Source: Tolypeutes matacus (lineage: Eukaryota; Chordata; Mammalia; Cingulata; Chlamyphoridae). From it: DNA of 64,000 nt. The stretch covers positions 7,092,091-7,156,090 of the forward strand of contig JAKSZT010054565.1 of the NCBI GenBank assembly GCA_026826555.1. Direction: 5' to 3'. The position numbers and the translations under genes were made by a program. Of this stretch, positions 22,845 to 34,240 are shown piece after piece. Every line of letters starts with the position of its first letter. Within the stretch, counting starts at the first letter, position 1. The notes beneath the pieces are model-generated. The model did not search any database and was not told the DNA's origin. It worked only from the letters and a program-made list of their open reading frames with translations.

Positions 22845-23300
22845 TGCTTAAACACACACAGCATTAGGTAAAATGATTGTTTTGACATTGAGTGTAAGTG
22901 GAAACTAGTGCATAGCAGTGACTGAAACCTAGATCTGCCTTAGTTTTCAGAACTGAAGGACATACTGCATTTGCAGTCCATTTGGTAAATCCAAGAATTT
23001 GATCTTGAGTGTAAGTGAAAACAAGTGCAAAATTAGTCAATTAAACGGGTATCTGGCTAAGTTTTAAAAATTGAAAAACAAACTGCAGCACAGAGTATTA
23101 GGTAAAACAAGTGATTTGACATTGATGGTAAGTGAAAACCAGGTCATACAAGTCAAGGTATTTAATATCTAACTTAATTTTCAATACTGAAGACATACTG
23201 CACTAATAGAGTGTTAGGTAAAACCCTGTTTGACATTGATTGTAATAGAAAACAAGTGCACGCCAGTCAATGAAACCAGTATCTGGTTCAGTTTTTTTAA
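22845..23300 (+). repeat. Satellite higher-order block C, copy 2
   Basis: This carries the marker CCTAGATCTGCC at 22,928 and the same following variants (CCATTTGGTAAATCC; GATCTTGAGTG; AACCAGGTCATA; AATACTGAAGACATACTGC). Removing the L1 insertion, it is about 1.7 kb from copy 1, close to 14-15 units. Confidence 0.7.
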
Positions 23301-24983
23301 ACAGAAGAACATACTGCTTCCACAGAGTGTTACATAAAACCAGGGTTTAGACATTGATTATAAGGGAAAAGAAGTGCATAGCAGTGACGGTACCAGTATG
23401 TGGTTAATTCTTCAAACCTGATGAATATATTGCATTCACAGAGAGGTATGTAAAACCAGTGTTTTGACATTGCCTAAAAGTGAAAACAGGTGCATAGCAG
23501 TCAATGAAACCAGTGTCTGGCTTATTTTTCAAAACTGAAAAGCATACTGCATTCACACAGCATTAGGGTAAAATGAATATCTTGGCATTGATTGTAAGTG
23601 AAAACAAGTGCATAGCATTCAATGAAACCAGGATCTGGCTTAGTTTTGAAAACTGAAGAACATATTGCTTTCACAGAGCATAGGTTGCAACCAGGGGTTT
23701 GACATTGAATGTAAGTGAAAACAAGTGCATAGCAGTCAATGAAACCAGGATCAGGCATAGTTTTCAAAATGGAAGAACATATTGAATTCAAAGAGCATTC
23801 TGTAAAACCATGGTTTTGATATTGATTGTATATGTAAACAAGTCCATAGCAGTTAATGAAAGTAGTATTTGACTTAATTTTCAAAATTGACGGACAAACT
23901 GCATCACAGAGAATTAGGTAAAATGAGTGTTTTGACATTGATTGTAAGTGAAATCAAGTGCATAGCAGTCAATAAACCAGTATCTGGCTTAGTTTTCAAA
24001 ACTGAAAAACATTCTGCTTTCACAGAGCATTATGTAAAGCCATGTCTTCACATTGAGTTTAAGTGAAAACAAAGGCATTACAGTCAATGAAATCAGTATC
24101 TGGCTTATTGTTCAAAATTAAAGGCATACTACATTCACAGAGCTTTAAGAAAAACAGGATTTTGGCATTGAATTTCAGTGAAAACAATGGCATAGCAGAC
24201 AATGAAACCAGTTTCTTGTTTAGTATTCAAAATTAAAGGACAACCTGCATTACAGAGCATTAAGTAAAACGAATGTTTTGACATTGAGTGTAAGTGAAAA
24301 TGGATGTGGAATAGTCAATTAAACCAATATCTGACTTAAATTTCAAAACAGAAGAAAATACTGCATTAACAGAGCATTAGGGAAAGTATTGTTTTGTCAT
24401 TGACTGTAAGGGAAAACAAGTGCATAGCAGTCAATATAACCAGAATCTGGCTTAGTATTCAAAATTGAAGACCATACTGCATTTACAGAGCATTAGAAAG
24501 AAAGGATCTTGAAATTGATTGTAAGTGAAAAAAAAACGTGCATAGCATTCAATGAAACTTGTAACTGGCTTAGTTTTCAAAATTGAAGGGCAAATGACAT
24601 CAGAAAGCATTAGGTAAAACGAGTGTTTTGACAATGATTGTAAGTGAAAGAAGTGCATAGCAGTCAAGGTAACCAATATCTGGCTTACTTTTAAAAACTG
24701 AAGAACATACTTCATTCACAGAGAGCTGGGTGAAAGCAGTGTTTTGACATTGATTGTAAGTGAAAACAAGTGCATAGCAGTCAATGAAGCCAATACCAGT
24801 CTTAATTTTCAAAACTGAAAAACATACTGCATTGACAGAGTGTTAGGTAAATCCAGTGTTTTCATATTAATTGTAAGTGAAAACATGTGTATAGCAGTTT
24901 ATGAAACCAGTAGCTGGCTTGGTTTTAAAAAGTGAAGAACATATTGCATTCACAGAGTATTAGGTTTTGACATTGTCTGCAAG

Positions 24984-25041
24984 GGTTTTGACATTGTCTG
25001 AAATGTCTGCAATGCATTGCAATGACTGCAATGTCAAAACC
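24984..25041. repeat. Local inverted repeat inside the satellite
   Basis: GGTTTTGACATTG (24,984-24,996) returns inverted as CAATGTCAAAACC (25,029-25,041). Between them lies the perfect palindrome TGCAATGCATTGCA (25,008-25,021). The direct motif is also duplicated just before (24,963-24,975) and after (25,043-25,055). This is the only place in the array where I see the unit sequence inverted. Confidence 0.85.
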
Positions 25042-25795
25042 AAGGTTTTGACATTGTCTTCAAGGGAAACAAGTGCATATCAGTCAATGTAAAAAGACAT
25101 CTGGGTTAGTATTGAAAACTGAAGAATATACTGCATTCTCAGAGTATTAGGTAAAATCGGTGTTTTGATATTGATTGTAAGTGAAAACAAGTTCATAGAA
25201 GACAATGAAACCAGTATGTCATTAATTTTCAAAGCTTTAGAACATGTTTCATTCACAGAGCCTTAGGTAAAACCAGGTTTTGACATTGATAGTAAGAGGA
25301 AACAAGTGCATAGTAAAGTAACCAGTATCTGGCTTAGTATTCAAAACTGAAAAACATACTGCAATCACAGAGCATTAGGTAAAACCAGTGTCTTGACATT
25401 GATTGCAAGTGAAAACCAGTGCACAGCAGCCAATGAAACCAGTACCTGTCTCATTTTTTTAAACTGAAGAGCATACTGCCATCACAGAACATTATATAAA
25501 ACCAGTGTTTTGACATTGAGTGTAAGGGAAAACAAGTGCATAGCAGTAAATGAAACCAATATCAGGCTTAATTTTCAAAACTGAAGGACATTCTACATCA
25601 CGGAGTGTTAGGTAAAACCAGTGTTTTGACACTGATTGTAAGTGAAAACAAGTGTACAGCACTCAATGAAACCAGTGTCTGGCTTAGTTTTCAACACTGA
25701 AAAGCCTACCACATTCAGAGGGCATTAGATCAAACAAGTGTCTTGACATTGATTGTAAGCAAAAACATGTGCAGAGCAATCAATGAAAACAGTAT

Positions 25796-25800
25796 CTGGC
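25796..25800. other. Target-site duplication, left copy, of the ERV-L provirus
   Basis: CTGGC, matching the satellite consensus (TCTGGCTTAG), precedes the LTR. The right flank (30,091-30,095) reads CTGTC, one mismatch. Five bases is usual for ERV-L integration. Confidence 0.75.
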
Positions 25801-26238
25801 TGTATTAGTCAGGGTTCTCTGGGAAAACAGAATCAACAGGAGATATCTGTCAATAATATGAGATTTTAAAATAGTCTTTCATGTGACCGTAGGGATGCAC
25901 AAGTCCAGGTTCCACAGGCAGGCTGCAAACCAGGGGCTCCGATGAAAATCTGACGAGTTTCTGGGAGAAGTTGGCCATCCAACGATGAGCTGGAAAATTC
26001 TCTCTGAATGTTAAAATCACTTTCCCTTTTAAGGCATTCAACTGATTGGGTAAAAGCGTCACCCATTGATGATACAATCTCCTTGAGTGATGCAGATGTA
26101 ATCAACCATCCACACACTAAGCTCACTGGTGATCAAAGTCCATAAATGCTCTTGTATTACAATTAGCTCAGTGCTTGCTGGAACAAACACCTGGGCACAA
26201 TTACCTTGCTGAGTGGACACATTAGCCTAACCATCACA
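25801..26238 (-). repeat. ERV-L 3' LTR
   Basis: 438 bp with terminal TG and CA. On the minus strand it is downstream of the dUTPase region. A purine-rich AAGGAGTGGA just before it (minus strand, about 26,240-26,250) is a plausible polypurine tract. It keeps about 84 bp that the 5' LTR has lost (about 25,990-26,080). Confidence 0.88.
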
Positions 26239-26605
26239 GTCCACTCCTTGTCAACCTGACTATCATACACATTACCCTAAACCATACGTAGTCTCTAAAT
26301 TAAAACAATAACAGACAAACATACATATATATTTCTGCCTAACAATGTTCAACTCCCCTGCGTAAACTGGAAATACATTAATTCCCCACAGAATAAGGTG
26401 CAAGTCCTTGGGTATTATTCACTCTTAAACTTTACATCCTTAAATATTATGGTGTGGACTTAATACAACTTTTCATATGATAGGGAAAAGGTTGGAGAAG
26501 AAAACAAGAAATTTGTTTTGTGAACATATGCAATTATACTCATAATGAACAAGGAAGAAGGCTTCGTGACTATTACAGTCCTTGTTTCTGTAACTAGTCA
26601 CATGG

Positions 26606-26900
26606 TCAAACTTCGAATTTATCACTACCTTCTTCCACTACCCATTCCATGTTCCCATTACCTTCAGCAAGCACTTCAGCTGGCCGTGGTTCTTTGCCTG
26701 CTGGGGTGACCCAAACTTTCATTCCTGAAGATTCTGGGCCACTGTTAGTCTTGCTTGTATTGTTTTGTTGCAGTTTTCCATTGACTTTAATCACAGGGCA
26801 TGGTAGTACTAGGAGTGCCCTAGAGGATCTCCTGCATTCTGGGCAAACTCTTCTTTACCCCCATTATGTAGATGTAGTCCTATTTCCCCTTGATACTCAG
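26606..26900 (-). pseudogene. ERV-L dUTPase remains
   Basis: The upstream frame reads through a segment with DPEYQGEI (a dUTPase motif-3-like block) at about 26,860-26,900. After a break the C-terminal glycine-rich part continues in 26,606-26,794. dUTPase removes dUTP before reverse transcription. In ERV-L it follows integrase, as here. The two pieces are in separate frames or separated by a stop, so there is no functional enzyme. Confidence 0.78.
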
Positions 26901-27958
26901 GATCAATCGCCCCAGCCAGTACAGCAATTCCCTTCTTTGCCTGTTGATTCACAGGTAAGAGGAGCCCAAAGTGGCCAGGTAACAGTCTTAACTTCCAGTT
27001 CAATGGAATCATTGTTGTTCCCTGGTGGCAGCACTCCTCCTTTGGGACTAAAACCTGTAGGCCAGCAGAGCTTAAGGTTGCAGGGACAGGAAGAAAAAAT
27101 TTTCCTAGTGGGTAACTAGGAGTAATAGTGAGTGGTGTCACTCCCATTTCCACCTCTTGATTCCTGGATCCATGAATCCTGGTTATGGGAGAAACAGCAC
27201 CATAGAGAGGACTCTGATTCAGAGCATACATAGCCTCCTGGAGAACATTGCCCCAGCCCTGCAATGTATTGTCACCTAGTTGCCACCATAATTGAGGCTT
27301 CAAAAGGCCATTCCACCATTCTATTAATCCAGCTGCTTCAGGGTTATGGGGAACATGGTAAGACCAGTGAAGTCCATGGGCATGTGCCCATTCCTGCACA
27401 TCATTTGTTGTGAAATGGGTTCCTTGAACAGAAACAATGCTGGTGTGGAATGCCATGGCAGTAGATAAGACATTCAGTAAGTCCACAGATGGTAGTTTTG
27501 GAAGAAGCATTGAATGCCTGAAATTCAAACACATAGCCAGAGTATGTGTCTATTCCAGTTAAAACAAATCACTGCCACTTCCATGGTGGAAGTGGCCCAA
27601 TGTAGTCAACCTGCCACCAGGTAGCAGACTGGTCACTTTGAGGAATGGTGACATATTGGGGACTGAATGTGGGTCTCTGCTGCTGGCAGATTGGGCATTC
27701 AGCAGTGGCTGTAGCCAAGTCAGCCTTGGTGAGGGGAAGTCCATGTTGCTGAGCCCATGCATAACCTCCATCCCTACATCCATGGCCACTTTGTTCATGC
27801 ACCCATTGGGCAATGAAAAGTGTGGCTTGGGAAAGCCTTGGTGAGGGGAAGTCCATGTTGCTGAGCCCATGCATAACCTCCATCCCTGCATCCATGGCCA
27901 CTTTGTTCATGCACCCATTGGGCAATGACAAGTGTGGCTGGGGAAAGAGGCTGCACAT
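26900..27958 (-). pseudogene. ERV-L integrase remains
   Basis: The N-terminal zinc-binding part has a His pair (HEQSGH) and the Cys pair in CPIC (27,686-27,697). In the core, the first Asp is kept (codon 27,605-27,607, in VDYIGPLP). The second acidic position, expected before QGTHFT, is Val (codon 27,427-27,429). The Glu is kept (27,319-27,321), with the class D-x35-E spacing still exact. A 112-bp tandem duplication (27,724-27,947) hits the zinc-binding region and breaks frame. Integrase joins viral DNA to the host genome; this copy lacks one catalytic residue and is frameshifted. Confidence 0.88.
27724..27947. repeat. 112-bp tandem duplication inside the integrase region
   Basis: Copy A is 27,724-27,835 and copy B 27,836-27,947, nearly identical (for example CCTTGGTGAGGGGAAGTCC starts both). 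112 is not a multiple of three, so the duplication itself shifts frame. The high similarity says it arose well after the provirus inserted. Confidence 0.9.
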
Positions 27959-28081
27959 TAGCCACAGAGTGGGTCATCTTATCCTCTTGATTATTAAACT
28001 ATTCCTCTGCTGAAGTCACCCTCTGGTGATCATTCACATGGGACATAAATATATTCATGTTTTTTTCTCACTCAAAAAGGT

Positions 28082-28396
28082 CTATCCACATAGCTCTTCC
28101 CCAGAACTTCTTGTCACCATTTTCCAATCATGTTCCTTCCAGGTCCCTGACCATCCAGCCAAACCTTTGGCAACAGCCCATGAATCAGTGTACAAATACA
28201 CCTCTGACCATTTCTTCTTCCAAGCAAAATGAGCAACTTGGTGCACTGCTCGAAGCTCTGCCAACTGGGAGGATTTGCCTTCACCACTACCCTTCAAGGA
28301 TGTCCCAGAAAAGGGCTGCAGTGCCACAACTGTTTTCACTTTCAGGTGGTACCTGCATATCAGAACCATCTGTAAACCAGGCCAGAGTTTTCTCAT
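28082..28396 (-). pseudogene. ERV-L RNase H remains
   Basis: Visible motifs are AELRAV (Glu) and YTDSWAV (Asp) of the RNase H fold. The first catalytic Asp, in a T-D-G-S context, sits at 28,362-28,373 but in a different frame, so a frameshift separates it from the rest. RNase H would degrade the RNA strand of the RNA-DNA hybrid. It directly precedes integrase, as in other ERV-L pol genes. Confidence 0.85.
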
Positions 28397-28537
28397 CCTT
28401 AGTCAACTGATTGTAAGAGAGGCCAAAGCCATGTGCTGGGAAAGAGAAGGTAACATGGCAGGGGTGGTGACCATGGGCATTTGGGCTACTTCCTCATGTA
28501 ACTTAGTTATGCCTTCAGGACCCACTCAAGCCCTATC

Positions 28538-29200
28538 TCATATATACCACTTCCACTTTATTATGGAGTGCTGTTGTGCACCAACTTTATGGTTTGGTGT
28601 GTCAGACAATACCCAATTTATGATAGGCAACTCAGGTCTTATGGAAACTTGATGGGCAATGGTTAAGAGTTCAGTCTCTACTAAAGCCCAGTAGCCAGCC
28701 AAAAGCTTCTTCTCAAAATGGGAGTAGTTATCTGCAGAGGATGGCAAGGCTTTGCTCCAAAATCCTAAGAGTCTTCATTGTGATTCCCCTATAAGGGCCT
28801 GCCAAAGGCTTCAGACAGCATCTCTATTTGCCACTGAAACTTACAGCACCATTGGATCTGCCTGGACCTGTTGCAGGGCTTCCTCTTGTTCCAGTACCCA
28901 ATCAAAACTAGCAGTTTTTCTGGTCACTCAGTAAATGGGCCCAAGTAACACGCCCAGATGTGGAATGTTTTGTCTCCAAAATCCAAAGAGGCCAACTAAG
29001 TATTGTGCCTATTTTTTGGTCGTAGGAGGGATTAGGAGCAAAAGCTTATCCTTTACTTTAGAAGGGATCTCTTGACAGGCCCCACAACACTGGCACCTAG
29101 AAATTTCACTGAGGTGGAAGAACCATGTATTTTTGCTGGATTTATCTCCCATCCTCTCTCATGTAAATGCCTTACCAATAAATCTAGAGTATTCACTTTA
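28538..29200 (-). pseudogene. ERV-L reverse transcriptase C-terminal part (thumb/connection)
   Basis: An open piece at 28,538-28,747 contains FEKKLLAGYWALVETE, the typical end of the reverse transcriptase just before RNase H. Upstream (to about 29,200, minus strand) broken frames retain the region that follows the active-site palm, but with stops, and the YxDD-type active site itself is missing. The sequence jumps from gag-like to late reverse transcriptase at about 29,200-29,250, so a large internal deletion is likely. Confidence 0.75.
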
Positions 29201-29253
29201 ATTGCAGAAATCCTGTGAGGTTGAGATTTTAGTTTCCTCTGTAATTCTGCTAT

Positions 29254-29526
29254 TCATACAATGAGAGTCTGTGTTTGATTCTCAGATATCTCAAGTCTGT
29301 GGCTACAAGAGACAAGCTTTTCTTTCAAGGCACATGTAGAAACTTTCATATCAATCATGCAGTGTTTAAGTTTCAAATTTGAAGACTTTAGCTCACCTCT
29401 TTCTTTTGTAACTGTATCCAGAGTATCTAGGAGGAGCCAGCCAACATCATAATACTTTTTGACTCCACAAAATTCTGTTAAGGTGTTGAAAACACTCTCA
29501 CCCAGATACTTGCTTCTTATAAGCAT
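29254..29526 (-). pseudogene. ERV-L gag-like fragment
   Basis: A 90-codon open frame just inside the 5' LTR. I assign it to gag by position (first open frame after the primer-binding region) and by its Leu/Lys/Glu-rich, coiled-coil-like middle (ELKSSNLKLKHCMIDMKV). There is no zinc knuckle. Moderate confidence: it could be any remnant of the gag region. Confidence 0.55.
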
Positions 29527-29717
29527 GGCAATAGGGGAATCCAGTGATGTTATTTTATGTATCTCTATTGCCAGCTCATGCCATGGACTGTTAGCAACAT
29601 CTTAATTATTTGAAAGGGCATCATTAGTACCCCTGAGTCCAATTAGAGTAGAGATCCAATTACAGAACTCCCAGAACCACCTCAGATATCCCATATTTAA
29701 GACTCCATTCCTCAAGA

Positions 29718-29736
29718 ACCATTCCCAGTACCAAGC
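29718..29736 (-). other. Putative ERV-L primer-binding site
   Basis: Directly after the 5' LTR, the minus strand reads GCTTGGTACTGGGAATGG. The TGGTACTGGGA core starts with the TGG expected to pair with a tRNA CCA end. ERV-L is named for a leucine tRNA primer; I have not aligned this site to a tRNA. Confidence 0.55.
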
Positions 29737-30090
29737 TGTATTAGTCAGGGTTCTCTCAGGAAACAGAATCAACAGGAGATATCTGTCAATGATATGAGAT
29801 TTTAAAATAGTCTCTCACGTGACTGTGGGGATGCACAAGTCCAGGTTCCACAGGCAGGCTGCAAACCAGGGGCTCCGATGAAAATCTGACGAGCTTCTGG
29901 GAGAAGTTGGCCATCCAATGATAATTAAATCTCTTTGAGTGATGTAGATGTAAGCAGCCATCCATGCAGTAAACTCACTGGTGATTGAAGTCCATTAATG
30001 CTCTTCTATTACAATTAGCCCAGTGCTTGCTGGAACAAACACCTGGACACAATTACCTGACAGAATTGACACATTAGCCTAACCATCACA
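29737..30090 (-). repeat. ERV-L 5' LTR
   Basis: 354 bp with TG/CA ends, homologous to 25,801-26,238 but lacking about 84 bp in the middle (junction near 29,920-29,930). It would have driven transcription of the provirus on the minus strand. It is followed by the 5-bp flank CTGTC. Confidence 0.87.
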
Positions 30091-32185
30091 CTGTCTTAGT
30101 TTTCACAACTGAAGAGAATACTGCATTTACAGAGTGTAAGAAAAAAAAAACCGTGTTTTGAAATTGATTGTAAATGAAAACACGTACATAGCAGTCAGTG
30201 AAACCAGTGTCTGGCTTAGTTTTCAATACAGAAAAACATACTGCATTCACAGAGTGTGACATAAAATGAGTGTCTCTACATTGATTGGAAGAGAAAACAC
30301 GTCCATAGCTGTCAATGAAACCAGTATATGGCTTTGTTTTGAAAACTGAAGAACTTACTGCTTTCACAGAGCCTTAGGTTTAATCAGTGCTTTGACATTT
30401 TTTTTGGTAATTGAAAACAGGTGCCTAACTGTCAAGGAAAATAGTATCTTGCTTAGTTTTCAGAAGTGAAGAGCATACTGCATTCACAGAGCATTATTTA
30501 AAACCAGTGTACTGACATAGATTTTAGGTGAAAACAAGTGTCTAGCAGTCAGTGAAACCAATATCTGTCAAAGTTTTCAACTATGAAGAATATACTGCTT
30601 TTATAGAGTCTTAGCTAAAACCAGTATTTTGCCAGTGATTGTAAGTGAAAAAAAGTCCATAGAAGTCAATGAAAGCAGGATCATGCCTAGATTTCAAAAC
30701 TGAAGGATAAACTTCATTCACAGAGTTTAGGTAAAACCAGGGTTTTGACATTGATTGTAAGTGTAAAGAAGTGCATAGCAGTCAATGAAACCAGTATCTG
30801 GCTTAGTTTTCAAAATTGAAGGACAAACTGGATCTCAGAGCATTAAATAATATGAGTGTTTTGACATTGATTGTAAGTGAAATGCTGTGCATGGTCATCA
30901 AAGAAAGAAGTATCTGGTTTAACTTTCAAAGCTGAAGGACATAGTGCAATGACAGAACATTAGGTAAAACCAGTGTTTTGACATTGATTACATGTCAAAA
31001 CAAAGTGCATGGTAGTCAAAGATAACAGTATCTACTTCATTTTCTTAAAATGAGGAACATACTGCATTCACAGAGCTGTAGATAAAACAGTGTTTTGATA
31101 TTGACAGTAAGGGAAAACAAGGGCATAGTAATCAGTGTAACCAGTATCTGGCTTACTATTCAAAACTGAAGAATATTTTGCATTTACTGAGTGTTAGGTA
31201 AAACCATGTTTTGACATAGATTGTAAGTGAAAACAAGTGCACAGCAGTAAACAAAACCAGTACCCAGCTTAGTTTTCAAAACAGAACATCATACTTATTT
31301 CACAGTGTGTTAGATAAAACCAGTGCTTTGACATTGACTGTAAGGAAAACAACTGTATAGCAATGAAACCAATATCAGGCTTAATTTTCAAAGCTGAAGA
31401 ACATACTGCATTCACAGCATGTTAGGTAAAAAAGTGTTTTATTGATTGTAAGTGAAAGCAAATCAATGGCATTCAATGAAACCAGTATATGGCTTTGTTT
31501 TCACAACTGAAGACAATACTGCTCTCACAGAGGCTTATGTAAAACCAGTTTTTTGACAATGATTGTAAGTGAAAATAAGTGAATAGCAGTCAAAGAAACT
31601 GGGTTCTTGCTTAGTTTTCAAAATTGAAGGACAAACTACATCACAGAGCATTAGGGGGAATGAGTGTGTTATATTGTAAGTGAAAATAAGGGCATATCAG
31701 TCAATGAAACCAATATCTGGTTTAATTTTCAAAATTGAAGAACATACAGCATTCACAGAGCATTAGATAAAGCCTGAGTTTTCATATTGACTGTAAGGGA
31801 AAACCAATGCATAGCTGTCAATGAAACCAATACCTAGCTTAATTTTCAAAACTGGTGAACATATTGCTTGCACAGACTGTGAGGTAAAACAACTGTTTTG
31901 TCATTGTTATTGAAAACAAGTGCATAACAGACAATGAAACCAATATCTATTTAGTTTTCAAAAGTGAAGGATTTATTGCAGTCACAGAACATTAGGTAAA
32001 AAAAGAGTTTTGACATTGAATGTAAGTGAAAACAAGTGCATAGCAGTCAATTAAACCAGTATCTGGCTTAATTTTCAAAACTTAAGGACAAACTGCATCA
32101 CAGAGCATTAGGTAAAATGAGTGTTTTACTATTGATTGTAAGTGAAATCAAGTGCATAGCAGTCAATGAAAACAATATCTGGCTT

Positions 32186-32272
32186 ACTTTTCAAAATTGA
32201 AGAACATACTGCATTCAAAGACTTTTCAAAATTGAAGAACATACTGCATTCAAAGACATACTGCATTCAAAG
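32186..32272 (+). repeat. Perfect 35-bp local tandem duplication in the satellite
   Basis: 32,186-32,220 and 32,221-32,255 are identical, followed by a third partial copy of 17 bases (32,256-32,272). Identity in an otherwise diverged array means it is recent, probably replication slippage. Confidence 0.9.
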
Positions 32273-33689
32273 TTGGGTGATATCAGTGTTTTGACATCCA
32301 TTGTAAGTGAAAATTGCATAGCAGTCAATGAAACCAGAACCTGGCTTAGTTTACAACACTGAAAAAGATACTGTTTACACAGTGCATGAGGTAAAGCCAC
32401 TGCTTGTCATTGGTTGTTATTGAAAACAAATGCATAGCCATCAATGATACCAGTATCTGTCTTAATTTTCAAAACTGAAGGACTACTGCATTCACAGATC
32501 ATTAGGTAAAACCAGGATTTTGACATTGAATGTAAGTGAAACCAGTGCATAGCCATCCATGGAACCAGAATTTGGCTTAGTTTACAAAACCAAAGGATAC
32601 CCTGCATTCACAGAAAAATAGATAACACCAGTGTTTTCACATTGAATGTAAAGTAAAACAAGTGCATAGTAATGTAGCCAGTATCTGTTTAGTTTTTTAA
32701 ACTGAAGGACAAACTGCATTCACAGAGCATTATGTAAAATCAGGGATTGAGATTGATTGTAAGTGTAAACGAGTGCATAGCACTCAATGAAACCATTATC
32801 TGGCTTAGATTTCAAAATATAAGGACAAACTGCCTCTCAGAGCACTAGGTAATATGGGTGTTTTGACATTGATTGTAAGTGAAAAAAAGTGCATAGCAGT
32901 CATGCAAAACAGTATCTGACTGAGTTATCAAAAATGAAGAATATACTGCATTCACAGAGCATTAGGTAAAACCACTGTTTCAACATTGATTGAAAGAGAA
33001 AACAAGTGCATAGCAGTCAATGAAACCAGGATCGGTCTTAGTTTTTAAACCTGAAGGACATACTGCATTCAAAGAGCATTAGGTAAAACCAGGGTTTTAA
33101 CATTGATTGTAAGTGTAAACAAATGAATAGCAGTCAATAAAACCAATATCTGGATTAATTTTCAAAGCTGAAGAACATACCGCATTAAAAAAAACATTAG
33201 GTAAAAACAGAGTTTTGACATTGATTACAAGTGAAAACAAGTGCACAGCAGTCAATGAAAACCGTATCTGATTAGTTTTCAAGACTGAAGAACGTACTGC
33301 TTTCATAGAGCATTAGATAAAACCAGTGTTTTGACATTGACATCAAGGGAAAACAAGTGCATAGCAGACAATGTAACCAGCATCTGTCTTAGTATTCAAA
33401 CCTGGAGATCATAATGAATTCACAGAGTGTTAGGTAAAACCACTGTTTTCACACTGATTGAAAGAGAAAATGAAAGTGCATAGCAGTCAATGAAACCAGG
33501 ATTGGTCTTCGTTTTCAAAATTGAAGAACATTCTGCATTCACAGAGCATTAGATTTAACCAGTGTTTGGACATCATGTTTAAGTGAAAACAAGTGCAAAG
33601 CAATCAGGGAAACTGGTATCTGTCTGTTATAAAAATGGAAAACATATTGCATTAACAGATCGTTAGGTAAAAGCAGTGTTTTTGACATT

Positions 33690-34240
33690 GATTGTAATTG
33701 AAAATGAGTGCATAGCAGTCAATGAGACCAGTAACTGGCTTTGTTTTCAAAACTAAATAAGATTCTGCACTCGCAGAGATTTAGATAAAACCAGTGTCTT
33801 TACATTTCTTGTAAGTGAACACAAGTGCATAGGTGTCAATGAAAGCAGTATCTGACTTAGTTTTGGACACTGAAGAGCATACTGAATTGATTGTGATTTA
33901 AAATAAATGCATATCAGTCCCTCTAATCAGTATATGCTTAGTTTAGAAAAATGAAGAACTTACTGCTTTCAAAGAGTGTTAGGTAAAACTGGTGTTTTGA
34001 CAATGATTGTAAATCAAACCAGTGCACAGCATCAATGAAACCAGGATCTGCCTTAGTTTAAAAACTGAATAATACACTGCCTTCACAGAGCTTTAGGTTA
34101 AACCAGTGTTTAGACATTGATTATAAGTGAAAAGAAGTGCATAGCAGTCATAAAAGCAATATCTGGCTCACTTTTCAAAATTTAAGAACATAATCCATTC
34201 ACAGAGTGGTGGGTATGCCTTGTGTTTTGACTTGGTAAGT
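33690..34240 (+). repeat. Satellite higher-order block A, copy 1
   Basis: A series of about five units with shared variants: GAGACCAGTAACTGGCTTTG with AACTAAATAAGATTCTGCA; AAGTGAACACAAGTGCATAG; TTAAAATAAATGCATATCAG; CCAGGATCTGCCTTAG; and a last unit with TAGACATTGATTATAAG. The same order recurs at 37,760-38,400 and 39,290-39,880, and in part at 40,440-40,700. Confidence 0.7.

Larger units (their letters stand above)
22197..25800 (+). repeat. 117-bp satellite array, segment 2
   Basis: About 31 units between L1 copy 3 and the ERV-L provirus; the first 14 bases are the right copy of the L1 target-site duplication. Same orientation and same landmarks as segment 1. It contains the second copy of higher-order block C (22,845-23,300) and a small rearranged palindromic patch (24,984-25,041). 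No gene seen. Confidence 0.95.
25801..30090 (-). mobile_element. Decayed ERV-L (class III) provirus with two MLT2-like LTRs, minus strand
   Basis: LTRs at 25,801-26,238 (3') and 29,737-30,090 (5') share sequence and both have TG...CA ends. The minus-strand LTR start (TGTGATGGTTAGGCTAATG) fits the MLT2 type that goes with ERV-L. Internal remains in order: gag-like piece, reverse transcriptase C-terminal part, RNase H, integrase, and a dUTPase after integrase, an arrangement characteristic of ERV-L. No env is seen, as expected for the family. The internal part is about 3.5 kb, shorter than the usual ERV-L interior, because most of gag, the protease and the reverse transcriptase active site are missing. 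It is fully defective. Confidence 0.93.

Noticed and set aside
26649..27119. Plus-strand 156-codon open frame across the ERV-L region
   Set aside because: It is the shadow of the minus-strand dUTPase/integrase remains, which have clear family motifs.
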